DNA of 64,000 nucleotides from Streptomyces venezuelae (GTDB lineage Bacteria; Actinomycetota; Actinomycetes; Streptomycetales; Streptomycetaceae), in NCBI RefSeq assembly GCF_008642315.1, contig NZ_CP029192.1:1054001-1118000 (forward strand). The letters run 5' to 3'. The stretch's first letter is position 1, and each line of letters begins with the position of its first letter. This document shows, piece by piece, positions 40,201 through 49,400 of this stretch. The notes beneath the pieces are model-generated. The model was not told the origin of the DNA and did not search any database. It saw nothing but the letters and a program-made list of their open reading frames with translations. The translations under genes were made by a program, and so were the position numbers.

Positions 40201-43200
40201 GCCATGACGGTGACGCCACCCGCGAGGGCGAGGTCACACTCGCCCTGGCGCAGAGCTTGGGCCGCAAGGTGTATGGAGACCAGGGACGACGAGCACGCCG
40301 TGTCGACCGTCACCGCCGGACCCTCAAGGCCGAAGGTGTAGGCGACCCGGCCGGACACCATGCTGCCGGTGCTCGCGAGGTAGGCGTAGCCCTCCAGCTG
40401 GGCGTCGGCCTCGGGGAAGGACTTGGCGTAGTCGTGGTTCATCAGGCCGACGTACGTGCCGGTCAGGCTGCCCTTCAGCGTCGTCGGGTCAATGCCCGCA
40501 CGCTCGAACACCTCCCACGACGCCTCCAACAGCAGACGCTGCTGCGGATCCATCGCCAACGCCTCACGCGGATTGATCCCGAAGAACGCCGCGTCGAAAT
40601 CACCGGCGTCCGGGAGGAAGCCGCCTTGGTCGGCGTAGGTGGTGCCGGTGTGTTCGGGGTCCGGGTGGAAGAGGCGGCCGAGGTCCCAGCCGCGGTCGGT
40701 GGGGAAGTCGCCCATCGCGTCCGTGCGGGCATCGAGCAGGTCCCACAGCTCCTCGGCGGAGCTGACGCCGCCGGGGAAACGGCAGGTCATGGCGACGATC
40801 GCCACCGGGTCGTCGACGTCCGACGACCCGGTCGCGGTGGAGCGCCTGCGGGGGGCGACGGGGGTCGGGGCGGGCGTCGCCGTGCCCGCGAGGCGGTGGA
40901 CCAGGTGGGTGGCGAGGGCCTGGGGCGTGGGGTGGTCGAAGATGAGGGTGGCGGGCAGCCGTACGTCGCAGGCGGCCGAGAGGCGGTTGCGGAGCTCCAC
41001 CGCGGTCAGGGAGTCGAAGCCCAGGTCCTTGAAAGCGATGTCGACGCCCACGCGGGACGCGGAGCCGTGGCCGAGGACGGCGGCGACGTACTCGCGTACG
41101 ACATCGGTGAGAAGCGCCAGGCGACCGTCCTCGTCGAGACCCGCGAGGCGTGCGGCCAGCGCTCCGTCGGCGAGGCCCTCGGAGGCCACCCGCCTCCGTG
41201 CGGAGGGGGCGGTGAGCGTGCGCAGCAGCGGGGAGAGGCCGTCGGTCACGGCGCGCGGGTCGAGGTCGGCCGCGACCACGTAGGCGCGGTCGTGGGCGCG
41301 GGCCGCGTCGAACAGGGCCAGGCCGCCCTCGTCGGTCAGCGCGGCGAAGCCGGTGCGCTTCATGCGCGCCAGGTCCGTGTCGCTCAGCTGACCGGTCATG
41401 CCGCTGGTCGCCTGCCACAGGCCCCAGGCGATGGACAGGCCCGCGAGTCCCTGGGCGCGGCGGTGCTGCACGAGGGCGTCGCAATAGGCGTTGGCGGCCG
41501 CGTAGTTGGCCTGGCCGGGGCTGCCGAGTGACGCGGCCGCCGAGGAGAAGACGACGAAGAGGCCGAGAGGTGTCTCCCGTGTCGCCTCGTGGAGCAGGCG
41601 TGCCGCTGTCGCCTTCGCCGCCCACACCCGCGCGAGGCTCTCGGGCGTCTGGGCCGTGACGACGGCGTCGTCCAGGACACCGGCGGCGTGGATCACGGCG
41701 GTCAGGGGGTGCGCGGGGTCGACGGACGCGATGAGGGCCGCGACCGATTCGGCGTCGCCGACGTCGGCCGTCGCGATGTGCACGGTGGTTGCACCCAACT
41801 CCGTGAGGTGAGTGCGCAGTTCGTCGCTGCCCGGTGTGCGGTCGCCGCGTCGGCTCGCCAGCGTGAGGTGGCGTACGCCCCACTCCTTGACGAGGTGTTC
41901 GGCGACCAGTCGGCCGAGGACACCGGAGCCGCCGGTGATGAGGACCATGCCGTCGGGGTCGAGCCGCGCCCCTCCGTCCGTGCGGTCCTGTGCGGCTCGG
42001 GTCAGCCTCGGGACTCGTATCTCACCGTGATGGTAGGCGAGTTGGGGTTCGGACGGCTGTGCCGCGTCCAGGGCGGCGGCGAGCGTGTCCTCGGGAGCAG
42101 GGCCGAGGTCGAGCAGGGTGAAACGGTCGGGGTTCTCCGACTGGGCGCTGCGGACCAGCCCCCACACGGCCGCGGCGGCCACGTCCACGTCTCCGCCGCC
42201 GTTGCCGTCTCCGTCGCCTCCGCCGTCGTTGTCGAAGGCCACTGCTCCCCGGGTCACGAGCACCAGACGGCTGTCGTGCAGTGGTGCGGCGAGCCAGGTC
42301 TGTACGAGGTCGAGTACGTGGGTGGCGAGAGCCAGGCCGTCGTCGGCCGGGTCCGGCTCGACGGGGGCGGCGACCAGCCGCGGTGTCGGCGCGCCGGCCT
42401 CGATGGACGCCAGGAGAGCCGCGAGGTCTGCGACGTCCTCCCCCAGGGTCACCCAGCTGTCGGCCGCGGTTGCGAGGGAACTGCCCGCGTCGGGGCCGCT
42501 CCCCTGCTCCGGCGCGAGCCACTTCAGGTCGAACAGTCCGTGCCGTTCGCGGGTCCCCGCCACGGCGAGGCGCCCCGTGTCGGTCGGGCGCGAGCGCAGG
42601 TCGCGGACGGTGAGCACCGGCGCGCCCACCGCGTCGGCGACCTCGATGCGCAGGCCTTGGTCGACGCGCTCGCCGAGCAGGGTGAGGCGTACCCGGACGG
42701 TGGTGGCCCGTACGGCGTGCAGGGCCACGTCGTTCCATGTGAACGGCAGCCAGACCTGCGCGGCCTCGGTGGCGGTGGGCGGCAGCAGGAGGGCCGCGGG
42801 CTGCAGGACCGCGTCGAGGAGCGCCGGGTGGATGCCGAAGCCGTCCGGGTCGCCCGCCTCCTCGGGCAGTGTCACCTCGGCCAGGACGTCACTGCCGTGG
42901 CGCCACAGCGCGCGTACGCCGCGGAAGGCGGGCCCGTAGCCGTAGCCGGTGCGGTCGGCCCGCGCGTACAGGTCCTCGGGGTCCACGGGCTCGGCGCCGG
43001 GCGGCGGCCAGGCGCCGTCCAGGGGCTCGGGTTCCGCTTCGCCGTGGACCGGCTCGGGGCCCAGGACACCCGTGGCGTGGCAGGTCCACGGCCGTTCCGT
43101 CGCGAAGGCGTCGTCGGCGTCGTCGGGGCGGGAGAACAGCCGTACGTCGCGTCGGCCGTGGGGGCCGGCCGCGTCCACGACGACCTGGATCCGCAGGCCC

Positions 43201-46200
43201 CCGGTGTCGGGCAGGACCAGCGGGGTCTGGAGCGTGAGTTCCTCCAGGGCGGGGCAGCCGGCCTCGTCGGCGGCGCGCAGCACCCACTCCACCTGTGCGG
43301 CGCCGGGCACCAGGGCGTGCCCGGCCACGACGTGGTCGTCCAGCCACGCCGCCGACTGCCGCGACACCCGGCCGCTCAGCAGGTGTACGTCACCGCTGGC
43401 GAGGCCCACGGACGCGCCGAGGAGCGGGTGTCCGGACGCCGCGAGGCCGAGCCCGGCGGGGTCGCCGGAGCGTCCCGCGGTGGGGGCGATCCAGAAGTCC
43501 TGGCGCTGGAAGGCGTAGGTGGGTAGGTCGACGGTACGGGGGGTGGGGTCGGCCGGGAACCAGCGGCGCCAGTCGACGTCCGCGCCCGCCGTGAAGGCCT
43601 GGGCGGCGGCCCTGGCGAGCTGGGCGGTGTCGCCGTGGTCGCGGCGGAGGGTGGGGACCACGGAGGCGGACACGTCCGCCCGCTCGACGATGCTCTCCAG
43701 GGCGAGGTTGAGGACGGGGTGCGGGCTGGCCTCGATGAACAGGCGGTATCCGTCGGCGAGGAGCGCGTCGATGGTGTCGGCGAAGCGCACGGTACGGCGG
43801 ACGTTGCGCACCCAGTAGCCGGTGTCCAGGACTGTGGTGTCGGTGAGGTGTTCCGCGGTGACGGTGGAGTAGAAGGCGACGTCGGTCGCGGCGGGGCGGA
43901 TGCCGGCGAGCCGCTCGGTGAGCTCGTCCAGGATCGCGTCCAGCTGCGGGCCGTGCCCCGCCACGTCGGAGGCGACGGCACGGGCCCGCAGCCCGCGCTC
44001 CTGGGCGTCGGCGACGACGGCCTCGATGCCCTCGGGCGGGCCCGAGATGACCGTCGACGACGGGCCGTTGACGGCGGCGACCACCACACCCGGGTGTCCG
44101 TCGATCAGTTCGGCGGCCTGCTCCTGGCTCATGCCGAGGGACGCCATGCCGCCGCGCCCGGACAACGTCCTCAGCAGGACACTGCGGACGGACACGATGC
44201 GCGCCGCCTCGTCCAGGGAGATGGCGCCCACGACGCACGCCGCGGCGATCTCGCCCTGCGAGTGGCCGACGACCGCGGCGGGTTCGATGCCCTGGTCGGC
44301 CCAGACGGCGGCGAGGGCCACCATGACGGCCCACAGGACGGGCTGGACGACGTCGATGCGGGACAGTTCGGACCCGTCCCCGCGCAGCACATCGGTCAGG
44401 GACCAGTCGACGTACGCGGACAGGGCCTGCTCGCACTCGGCGACGCGGGCCGCGAACACCGGGGACTCCTCAAGGAGCCGGGCGCCCATGCCCACCCACT
44501 GGCCGCCCTGCCCGGGGAACACCATGACCGGCCCCGGACCCGTGGCGCCGGCCGCTCCCGACACGACGTCGGGCGAGGCCTCGCCGTCGGCCAGCGACCG
44601 CAGTCCGTCGAGGAGCGCGTCCCGGTCCGTTCCGACGACGACGGCCCGGTTCTCGAAAACGGAGCGGGTCGTGGCGAGCGACCAGCCGACCTCCGTGGGC
44701 GAGGTCTGTCGCGTGTCGTCGTCCACGTGCTCGGCCAGCAGCGCGGCCTGCGCGCGCAGCGCCTCCTCGCCGCGCGCGGAGACGATCCACGGCACGACGG
44801 AGGCCGCGGCGGGTGCGCGCTTTGCGGCTTCGGGGGGCTGCTGGGGAGTCGGCTCATCGGAGGCCTCCGACGCCGCGGGGGCCTCCCGGGCCTCCGGTGC
44901 CTCCTCCAGGATCACGTGCGCGTTCGTCCCCGACATGCCGAAGGCGGACACGCCCGCGCGGCGCGGACGTTCGCCGCGCTTCCAGGCGACCGGCTCGGTG
45001 AGGAGCCTGACCGTGCCGGAGGACCAGTCGACGTGCGGGGTCGGCTCGTCGACGTACAGCGTGGCGGGCAGCAGCTCGCGCCGCAGGGCCATGACCATTT
45101 TGATGACGCCCGCGACGCCCGCCGCGCCCTGCGGGTGTCCGATGTTCGACTTGACCGAGCCGAGCCACAGCGGATGGTCGTCGTCGCGTTCGCGCCCGTA
45201 GGTGGCGTGCAGGGCGCCCGCCTCGATGGGGTCGCCGAGCCGCGTACCGGTGCCGTGTGCCTCCACCGCGTCGACCTCGGCGGCTCCCAGGCCCGCGTTG
45301 GCGAGGGCGGCGCGGATGACGCGCTCCTGGGAGGGGCCGTTGGGGGCGGTCAGGCCGTTGCTCGCGCCGTCCTGGTTGACGGCCGAGCCGCGGATGACCG
45401 CGAGGACCTCGTGGCCGTTGCGGCGCGCGTCGGAGAGGCGCTCCAGGAGGAGCAGGCCCGCGCCCTCGGAGAAGCCCGTGCCGTCGGCGGATGCCGCGAA
45501 CGCCTTGGAGCGCCCGTCGGGGGACAGCGCGCCCTGGCGGGAGAACTCCGTGAACGCGCCCAGCGTCGACATGATGGTCACGCCGCCCGCCATGGCCAGG
45601 TCGCACTCGCCCTGCCGCAGCGCCTGCGCCGCCAGGTGCATCGACACCAGCGAGGACGAGCACGCCGTGTCGACGCTGACCGACGGGCCCTCCAGGCCGA
45701 GCGTGAAGGAGATCCGGCCGGACAGGACGCTCAGTGCGTTGCCGGTCAGGAGGTGCCCCTCCACCTGCTTGTCGGGCTGCGCGCCGCCGAATCCGAGGAC
45801 GCCCGCGCCGATGTAGACGCCGGTGGGCGTCAGCTTCAGGGACGCCGGGGCGATGCCGGCCCGCTCCAGGAGCTGCCAGGCCGTCTCCATGAGCACCCGC
45901 TGCTGCGGGTCCATCGCCAGGGCCTCGCGCGGGGAGATCCCGAAGAACGACGCGTCGAAGCCGGGTGCGTCGTGGAGGAAGCCGCCGCGGCGCACGTAGC
46001 TGGTCCCGGGGTGCTCGGGGTCCGGGTGGTAGAGGTTCTCCAGGTCCCAGCCACGGTTCGTGGGGAAGTCGCCGACGGCGTCACCGCCCGCCGCGACGAG
46101 GTCCCACAGGGCTTCGGGCGTACGGGTGTCGCCGGGGAAGCGGCACGCCATGGAGACGATGGCGATCGGCTCCTGGGCCCGCTCCTCCACCTCGCGCAGC

Positions 46201-46319
46201 CGCTGGCGGGCCTGCCCGAGGTCGACGGTGACCCGCTTCAGGTACTGACGGAGCTTCGCTTCGGTACTCGGCACTCCGGCACTCGGCGCTCCGGCACTCG
46301 ACACTTCAGCACTCGACAT
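34239..46319 (-). CDS. monAIV: Type I polyketide synthase, two modules (monensin modules 5 and 6 type), ethylmalonyl AT
   Basis: This is a 4026-aa protein. ATG 46319 precedes a Ser/Ala-rich leader and a docking helix (about 21-50). Module 5: KS (Cys about 220), AT (GQGGQW about 605, GHSQGE about 685, VAGH about 786), DH (HVVAGHALVP about 993), KR (GGSGVLG about 1461, LDD, Tyr about 1606), ACP (Ser about 1768). The VAGH motif in place of YASH or HAFH is the type linked to ethylmalonyl-CoA, matching the ethyl at C16 of monensin A. Module 6: KS from about 1836 (Cys about 2008), AT (GHSIGE, HAFH; malonyl), DH ([10 protein letters not shown] about 2768), ER (NFRD, GGVGMA about 3370), KR (GGTGALG about 3555, LED), ACP (Ser about 3901). 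Module 6 is nearly a copy of module 8 in monAV. The C-terminus FIDKELGV is a docking tail. Confidence 0.93.
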   Translation of the reverse strand: MSSAEVSSAGAPSAGVPSTEAKLRQYLKRVTVDLGQARQRLREVEERAQEPIAIVSMACRFPGDTRTPEALWDLVAAGGDAVGDFPTNRGWDLENLYHPDPEHPGTSYVRRGGFLHDAPGFDASFFGISPREALAMDPQQRVLMETAWQLLERAGIAPASLKLTPTGVYIGAGVLGFGGAQPDKQVEGHLLTGNALSVLSGRISFTLGLEGPSVSVDTACSSSLVSMHLAAQALRQGECDLAMAGGVTIMSTLGAFTEFSRQGALSPDGRSKAFAASADGTGFSEGAGLLLLERLSDARRNGHEVLAVIRGSAVNQDGASNGLTAPNGPSQERVIRAALANAGLGAAEVDAVEAHGTGTRLGDPIEAGALHATYGRERDDDHPLWLGSVKSNIGHPQGAAGVAGVIKMVMALRRELLPATLYVDEPTPHVDWSSGTVRLLTEPVAWKRGERPRRAGVSAFGMSGTNAHVILEEAPEAREAPAASEASDEPTPQQPPEAAKRAPAAASVVPWIVSARGEEALRAQAALLAEHVDDDTRQTSPTEVGWSLATTRSVFENRAVVVGTDRDALLDGLRSLADGEASPDVVSGAAGATGPGPVMVFPGQGGQWVGMGARLLEESPVFAARVAECEQALSAYVDWSLTDVLRGDGSELSRIDVVQPVLWAVMVALAAVWADQGIEPAAVVGHSQGEIAAACVVGAISLDEAARIVSVRSVLLRTLSGRGGMASLGMSQEQAAELIDGHPGVVVAAVNGPSSTVISGPPEGIEAVVADAQERGLRARAVASDVAGHGPQLDAILDELTERLAGIRPAATDVAFYSTVTAEHLTDTTVLDTGYWVRNVRRTVRFADTIDALLADGYRLFIEASPHPVLNLALESIVERADVSASVVPTLRRDHGDTAQLARAAAQAFTAGADVDWRRWFPADPTPRTVDLPTYAFQRQDFWIAPTAGRSGDPAGLGLAASGHPLLGASVGLASGDVHLLSGRVSRQSAAWLDDHVVAGHALVPGAAQVEWVLRAADEAGCPALEELTLQTPLVLPDTGGLRIQVVVDAAGPHGRRDVRLFSRPDDADDAFATERPWTCHATGVLGPEPVHGEAEPEPLDGAWPPPGAEPVDPEDLYARADRTGYGYGPAFRGVRALWRHGSDVLAEVTLPEEAGDPDGFGIHPALLDAVLQPAALLLPPTATEAAQVWLPFTWNDVALHAVRATTVRVRLTLLGERVDQGLRIEVADAVGAPVLTVRDLRSRPTDTGRLAVAGTRERHGLFDLKWLAPEQGSGPDAGSSLATAADSWVTLGEDVADLAALLASIEAGAPTPRLVAAPVEPDPADDGLALATHVLDLVQTWLAAPLHDSRLVLVTRGAVAFDNDGGGDGDGNGGGDVDVAAAAVWGLVRSAQSENPDRFTLLDLGPAPEDTLAAALDAAQPSEPQLAYHHGEIRVPRLTRAAQDRTDGGARLDPDGMVLITGGSGVLGRLVAEHLVKEWGVRHLTLASRRGDRTPGSDELRTHLTELGATTVHIATADVGDAESVAALIASVDPAHPLTAVIHAAGVLDDAVVTAQTPESLARVWAAKATAARLLHEATRETPLGLFVVFSSAAASLGSPGQANYAAANAYCDALVQHRRAQGLAGLSIAWGLWQATSGMTGQLSDTDLARMKRTGFAALTDEGGLALFDAARAHDRAYVVAADLDPRAVTDGLSPLLRTLTAPSARRRVASEGLADGALAARLAGLDEDGRLALLTDVVREYVAAVLGHGSASRVGVDIAFKDLGFDSLTAVELRNRLSAACDVRLPATLIFDHPTPQALATHLVHRLAGTATPAPTPVAPRRRSTATGSSDVDDPVAIVAMTCRFPGGVSSAEELWDLLDARTDAMGDFPTDRGWDLGRLFHPDPEHTGTTYADQGGFLPDAGDFDAAFFGINPREALAMDPQQRLLLEASWEVFERAGIDPTTLKGSLTGTYVGLMNHDYAKSFPEADAQLEGYAYLASTGSMVSGRVAYTFGLEGPAVTVDTACSSSLVSIHLAAQALRQGECDLALAGGVTVMADPDMFAGFARQRGLSPDGRCKPYAAAADGVGFSEGVGVLLLERLSDARRKGHRVLSVVRGSAVNQDGASNGLTAPNGPSQERVIRQALASGGLSPVDVDVVEGHGTGTTLGDPIEAQALLATYGQGRAADRPVWLGSVKSNIGHTQAAAGVAGVIKMVMAMRRGVVPASLHVDEPSPHVDWESGAVRLAAESVPWPEAGRGVRRAGVSSFGASGTNAHVIVEYVPEPEPEVVAGDGDGGLVPWVVSARSPQALREQARRLSAFAEDASRAPLTDVGRSLFDTRALHERRAVVLAADRAELLAGLDALAAGEPHPALVAPLSPQSPAGDDVVWLFSGQGSQVVGMGAGLYERFPVFAAAFDEVCGLLDVELGGSVREVVFGGPRERLDHTMWAQAGLFALQVGLARLWESVGVRPDVVVGHSIGEVAAAYVAGVFGLADACRVVGARARLMGGLPEGGAMCAVQATPEELAASLEDSAVSVAAVNTPDSTVMSGPVDQVERIVGFWRERGRKTKALSVSHAFHSVLMEPMLAEFTEAIRGVEFCAPKVPLISNVTGKQAEAEITAPEYWAKHVRQAVLFQPAIAEVADRAGVFVELGPAPVLSTAAQRTLDDVTDPREGEPVVTSSLHSGRPDDLAFAQAMARLHTAGVAVDWSVFFSAASVSGVVELPTYAFQRERFWLAGRAGGGDAAGLGLVAAGHPLLGAAVEFADRGGCLLTGRLSRSGAAWLVDHVVGGAVLVPGAALVEWALRAGDEVGCAVVEELMLQAPVVVPEVSGLRVQVVVDEAGEDGRRGVHVYSRPDADADTSTATGGDDAWVCHATGVLAPESPLAADESMSGAWPPADAEPLGVEGFYATAAEDGYGYGPAFQGLRAAWRHGDDLLAEVVLPEAAGAPDGYGIHPALLDATLHPLLVSRFQEGSGDDQLHVPFEWAGVSLRAVGATTVRVRLRPAGESAERGVSVTVTDATGGLVLAADALRTRPVQPGQLVAVQQRDVRGLFAVEWTPLPAPQADVSDGGGWVVLSGEGVRLAEVVESEAVGDEVPWAVLAPVDVSVDDGLRVAEGVLSLVQEFLAAPELEETRLLVVTRSAVATDDGADVDASAAAVWGLVRSAQSENPGRFVLLDIDEDSRDLRVDGADVLPQSLLRQAVEDLDESQLALRDGELRIPRLIQAPHSADIVAPTGEAAWRLRMEKGGSLDDLAAVACPEVLEPLGPGQVRLSVHAAGINFRDVLVALGMVPAYGAMGGEGAGVVTEVGPEVTHLSVGDRVMGVFEGAYGPVVIADARMVAPVPRGWDMREAAGIPAAFLTAWYGLVELAGLKAGERVLIHAATGGVGMAAVQIAKHLGAEVFATASPAKHSVLEEMGIDAAHRASSRDLAFEDAFRQASGGRGVDVVLNSLTGEFIDASLRLLGDRHGRFLEMGKTDVRAPEEVDAQYPGVTYTVYDLVGDAGPERIGRMLDQLGELFASDRLKALPVRSWPLGKAREAFRFMSQAKHTGKLVLEVPPALDPEGTVLITGGTGALGQVVAEHLVREWGVRHLLLASRRGPDAPGAEELVARIAELGAETSLVAADVSDAASVVELVGKTDPAHPLTGVVHAAGVLEDAVVTAQTRDGLGRVWAAKAGAAANLHEATRDLRLGLFVVFSSAAATLGSPGQANYAAANAYCDALMQHRRTQGQAGLSVGWGLWEASGGEKGNENVNGNVNEKGNGKGNEADGTATTASTGMTGGLTGTDIARMSRIGVKGMTNAHGLALLDAAHRNGRPHLVGFNLDLRTLATHPVDTRPALLRGLAAPTAGGANRPTATAGGQPADLAGRLAALPPSDRHHTLVRLIREQAATVLGHHPDGLTPGSTFKELGFDSLTAVELRNRLSAATGLRLPSGLVFDHPDADILAEHLGAQLAPDGDTPAGQEATEPLLRDLAKLEHALSSAHVEHLDADAVTTRLETLLSKWKSASAAPGSGSTKEQLKVATTDQVLDFIDKELGV
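38448..39210 (-). repeat. Near-identical malonyl-AT tract, copy 3 (module 6)
   Basis: Same tract as in modules 9 and 8, with an intact five-C run at the site deleted in module 8. Confidence 0.85.
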
Positions 46320-46405
46320 CGGACGTCACTTCTCCATCAGCAGTGAGGGCACAGGGGGACGGGGTACGCGCGGGGCGTACGGGGGCCGGGAGAGGCGGCG
46401 GCAGG

Positions 46406-49400
46406 TCACAACTCACGGTCGATGAACTCGAACATCTCGTCGTCGGACACGTCGTCGAGGGCGTCCAGGCCCGCCACGCCGGCCGCGGCGCCGCCGGAGC
46501 CCGCGCCCGAACCGGAGCCGGAGCCGTTCAGCTTGGACAGGAGGGTGTTGAGGCGCCTGGTGACGCGGCTCCGCGCCTCGTCGTCGAGGGCGAGCGCGTC
46601 CAGAGAGGACTCGATCCTGCCCAGTTCGTTGAGCACCGGGTCGGCGGCGTCCTTCAGCGGCCGCGGTCCGCCGTCGGGCGACAGCCGCTCCAGGAGGTGT
46701 TCGACGAGGGTGGCGGACTCCGGGTAGTCGAAGACGAGGGCCGCGGGCAGTTTCAGACCGGTGGCGGCCGCCAGGCGGTTGCGCAGTTCCACGGCGGTGA
46801 GGGAGTCGAAGCCGAGCTCCTTGAACGACGTGTCCGGCCGGACGGCGTCGTGATCGGCGTGTCCGAGGACGCCCGCGACGTTGCCGCGGACGAGGTCGAG
46901 CAGCACGCGGCGCCGTTCGGCGGGCGGCAGCCCGGCGAGCCGCGCGGCGAGTCCGTCCGCCGCTGCCGCGGCGCCCGCGGCCGCGGTGCGGCGCACGCTC
47001 CGGGTTCCCGGGGCAGCGCCGCCCAGGGCGCGCAGGAGCGCGGGCCGGGACGCGGCGGGCTGCACGGCGACGACGCGTGCGTCGAGGTCCACCGCGACCA
47101 CGTGGGGGCGGCCGTGGGCGCGGGCCGCGTCCAGCAGCGCCAACCCCTTCTCGGTGGTCAACGGTGTGAACCCGGTGCGCTTCATGCGTGCCAGGTCCGC
47201 CTCGCCGAGGTGCCCGGTCATGCCGCTCGCCGTCTGCCAGAGCCCCCAGCCGATCGCGAGGCCGGTGAGCCCCTCGGCGCGGCGGCGGACGAGGGCGTCG
47301 CAATAGGCGTTGGCGGCTGCGTAGTTGGCCTGCCCCGGGCTGCCGAGTGTCGCCGCTCCCGAGGAGAAGACCGCGAACAGGCCGAGCCGCATCTCCCGTG
47401 TCGCCTCGTGCAGAAGGAGCGCGGCGGTGGCCTTGGCCGCCCACACCCGAGCGAGACTCGCGGGCGTCTGCGCGGTGACCACGGCGTCGTCCAGGACACC
47501 GGCCGCGTGGATCACCCCGGTCAGGGGGTGGGCGGGGTCCGTCTTACCGACGAGCTCCGCCACGGCGTCCGCGTCACTGACATCGGCGGCGACGACGGAC
47601 GCCTCGCCCCCCAACTCCTTTATTCGGGCGATGAGTTCACGACTCCCGGGCGCTTCCGGGCCACGCCGCCCGGCGAGCAACAGGTGTCGTACGCCCCACT
47701 TCTCGACCACGTGCTCGGCCACCGCGGCGGCCAGTACCCCGGTCCCACCAGTGATCAGGACCGTGCCGTCCGGGTCGAGGGACGCCGGGATCTCCAGCAC
47801 CAGTTTGCCGGTGTGCTTCGCCTGACTCATGAACCGGAACGCCTGCCGCGCCCGACCCAGCGGCCACGTCTTCACCGGCAGCGGCGACAGCACCCCGGAC
47901 GCGAACAACTCGCCCATCTCCGCGAGCATTTCGCCGATACGGTCGGGTCCCGCGTGCGGCACCAGGTCGAACGCCCGGTACCACGCGCCCGCGTGGTCGG
48001 CGGCGACGCGCTCGGGGTCGCGCTTGTCGGTCTTGCCCATGTCGACCATGCGCCCGCCCGGCGCGAGCAGCCGGAGCGACGCGTCGGTGAACTCCCCGGC
48101 CAGACTGTTGAGTACGACGTCCATGCCGCGACCGCCCGTCGCCTCCCGCAGGATCCCCTCGAAGTCGAGGTCGCGGGACGAGGCGCGATGCTCCGCGTCG
48201 ATGCCCATGCCGTCGAGCACGCCGTGCTTGGCCGGGCTCGCGGTGGCGTACACCTCGGCGCCGATGTGGCGGGCGATCTGCGTGGCGGCCATGCCCACGC
48301 CGCCGGTTCCCGCGTGCACGAGCAGGGTCTCGCCCACCCGGAGCCGCCCGAGGTCCACGAGCCCGTACCACGCGGTCAGGAAGACGACGGGGACCGCCGC
48401 GGCCTCCTGGAGGCTCCACCCTTCCGGCACCGGAACGACCATCCGGGCGTCCGCCACCGCCACCGGCGCGAACGCACCCTCGAACAGCCCCATCACGCGG
48501 TCACCGACAGCGATCCCCGTGACCCCGGGCCCGACCTCCGTCACATACCCCGCTCCCTCGCTCCCCGCGAAGGTGCCCTTGTCGGGATACATGCCCAGCG
48601 CGATCAGCACGTCCCGGAAGTTCATGCCCGCGGCCCGCACGGAGACCCGCACCTGCCCGGCCTCCAACGGCGCGAGCGCCTCCGGGGCGTCGACCACCGC
48701 GAGGTTCTCCAGGGTGGCAGTGCCGGAGGTGCCGAGCCGCCAGGCGGACGACCCGACGGGCGGGACGAGCTCTTCGGGGGCTCCCGTGGGGGTCAGACGC
48801 GGAACGAACAAGGACCCGTCGCGCAGGCCCAGTTGAGGCTCGTCGAGGACGGTGACGGCGTGGCGTATGACGGCTTGGGGCAGCACATCGCGGTCGGTGT
48901 CAGTGCCGCTGCCAGCACCAGCACCGGTGTCGAGCAGGACGAAGCGGCCGGGGTTCTCCGACTGGGCGCTTCGCACGAGGCCCCAGGCGGTAGCGGCGGA
49001 CGCGTCCACGTCGTCATCGCACTCGGCTCCCCCGACGGCCACGGCTCCGCGCGTCACGACGAGGAGACGGGACTCCGTCAGTTCGGGTGCGGACAGGAAG
49101 TCCTGCACCACCGACAGCACGCGTTCGGCGACGCGCAGACCGTCACCCGCGGCGCCCTCGACGTGAGCCACCACCGCCCACGGCACCGCGTTGCCGACGG
49201 CGGCCGCCACGTCAGCCGTCCCGGCACCGTCGGGGAGCGTGACCCAGTCCCCGCCCGCGACGGCGTCAGAGGCCTGAACTTCGCCGCCCGGGGCGGGAAG
49301 CGGCGTCCAGTCCACGGTGTAGAGCCCGTCGACGCCGCCGCGTGCGGACGCCGCCACGAGTCGGCCGGGGTCGGCCGCGCGGAGCGTCAGCGTGTCGACG

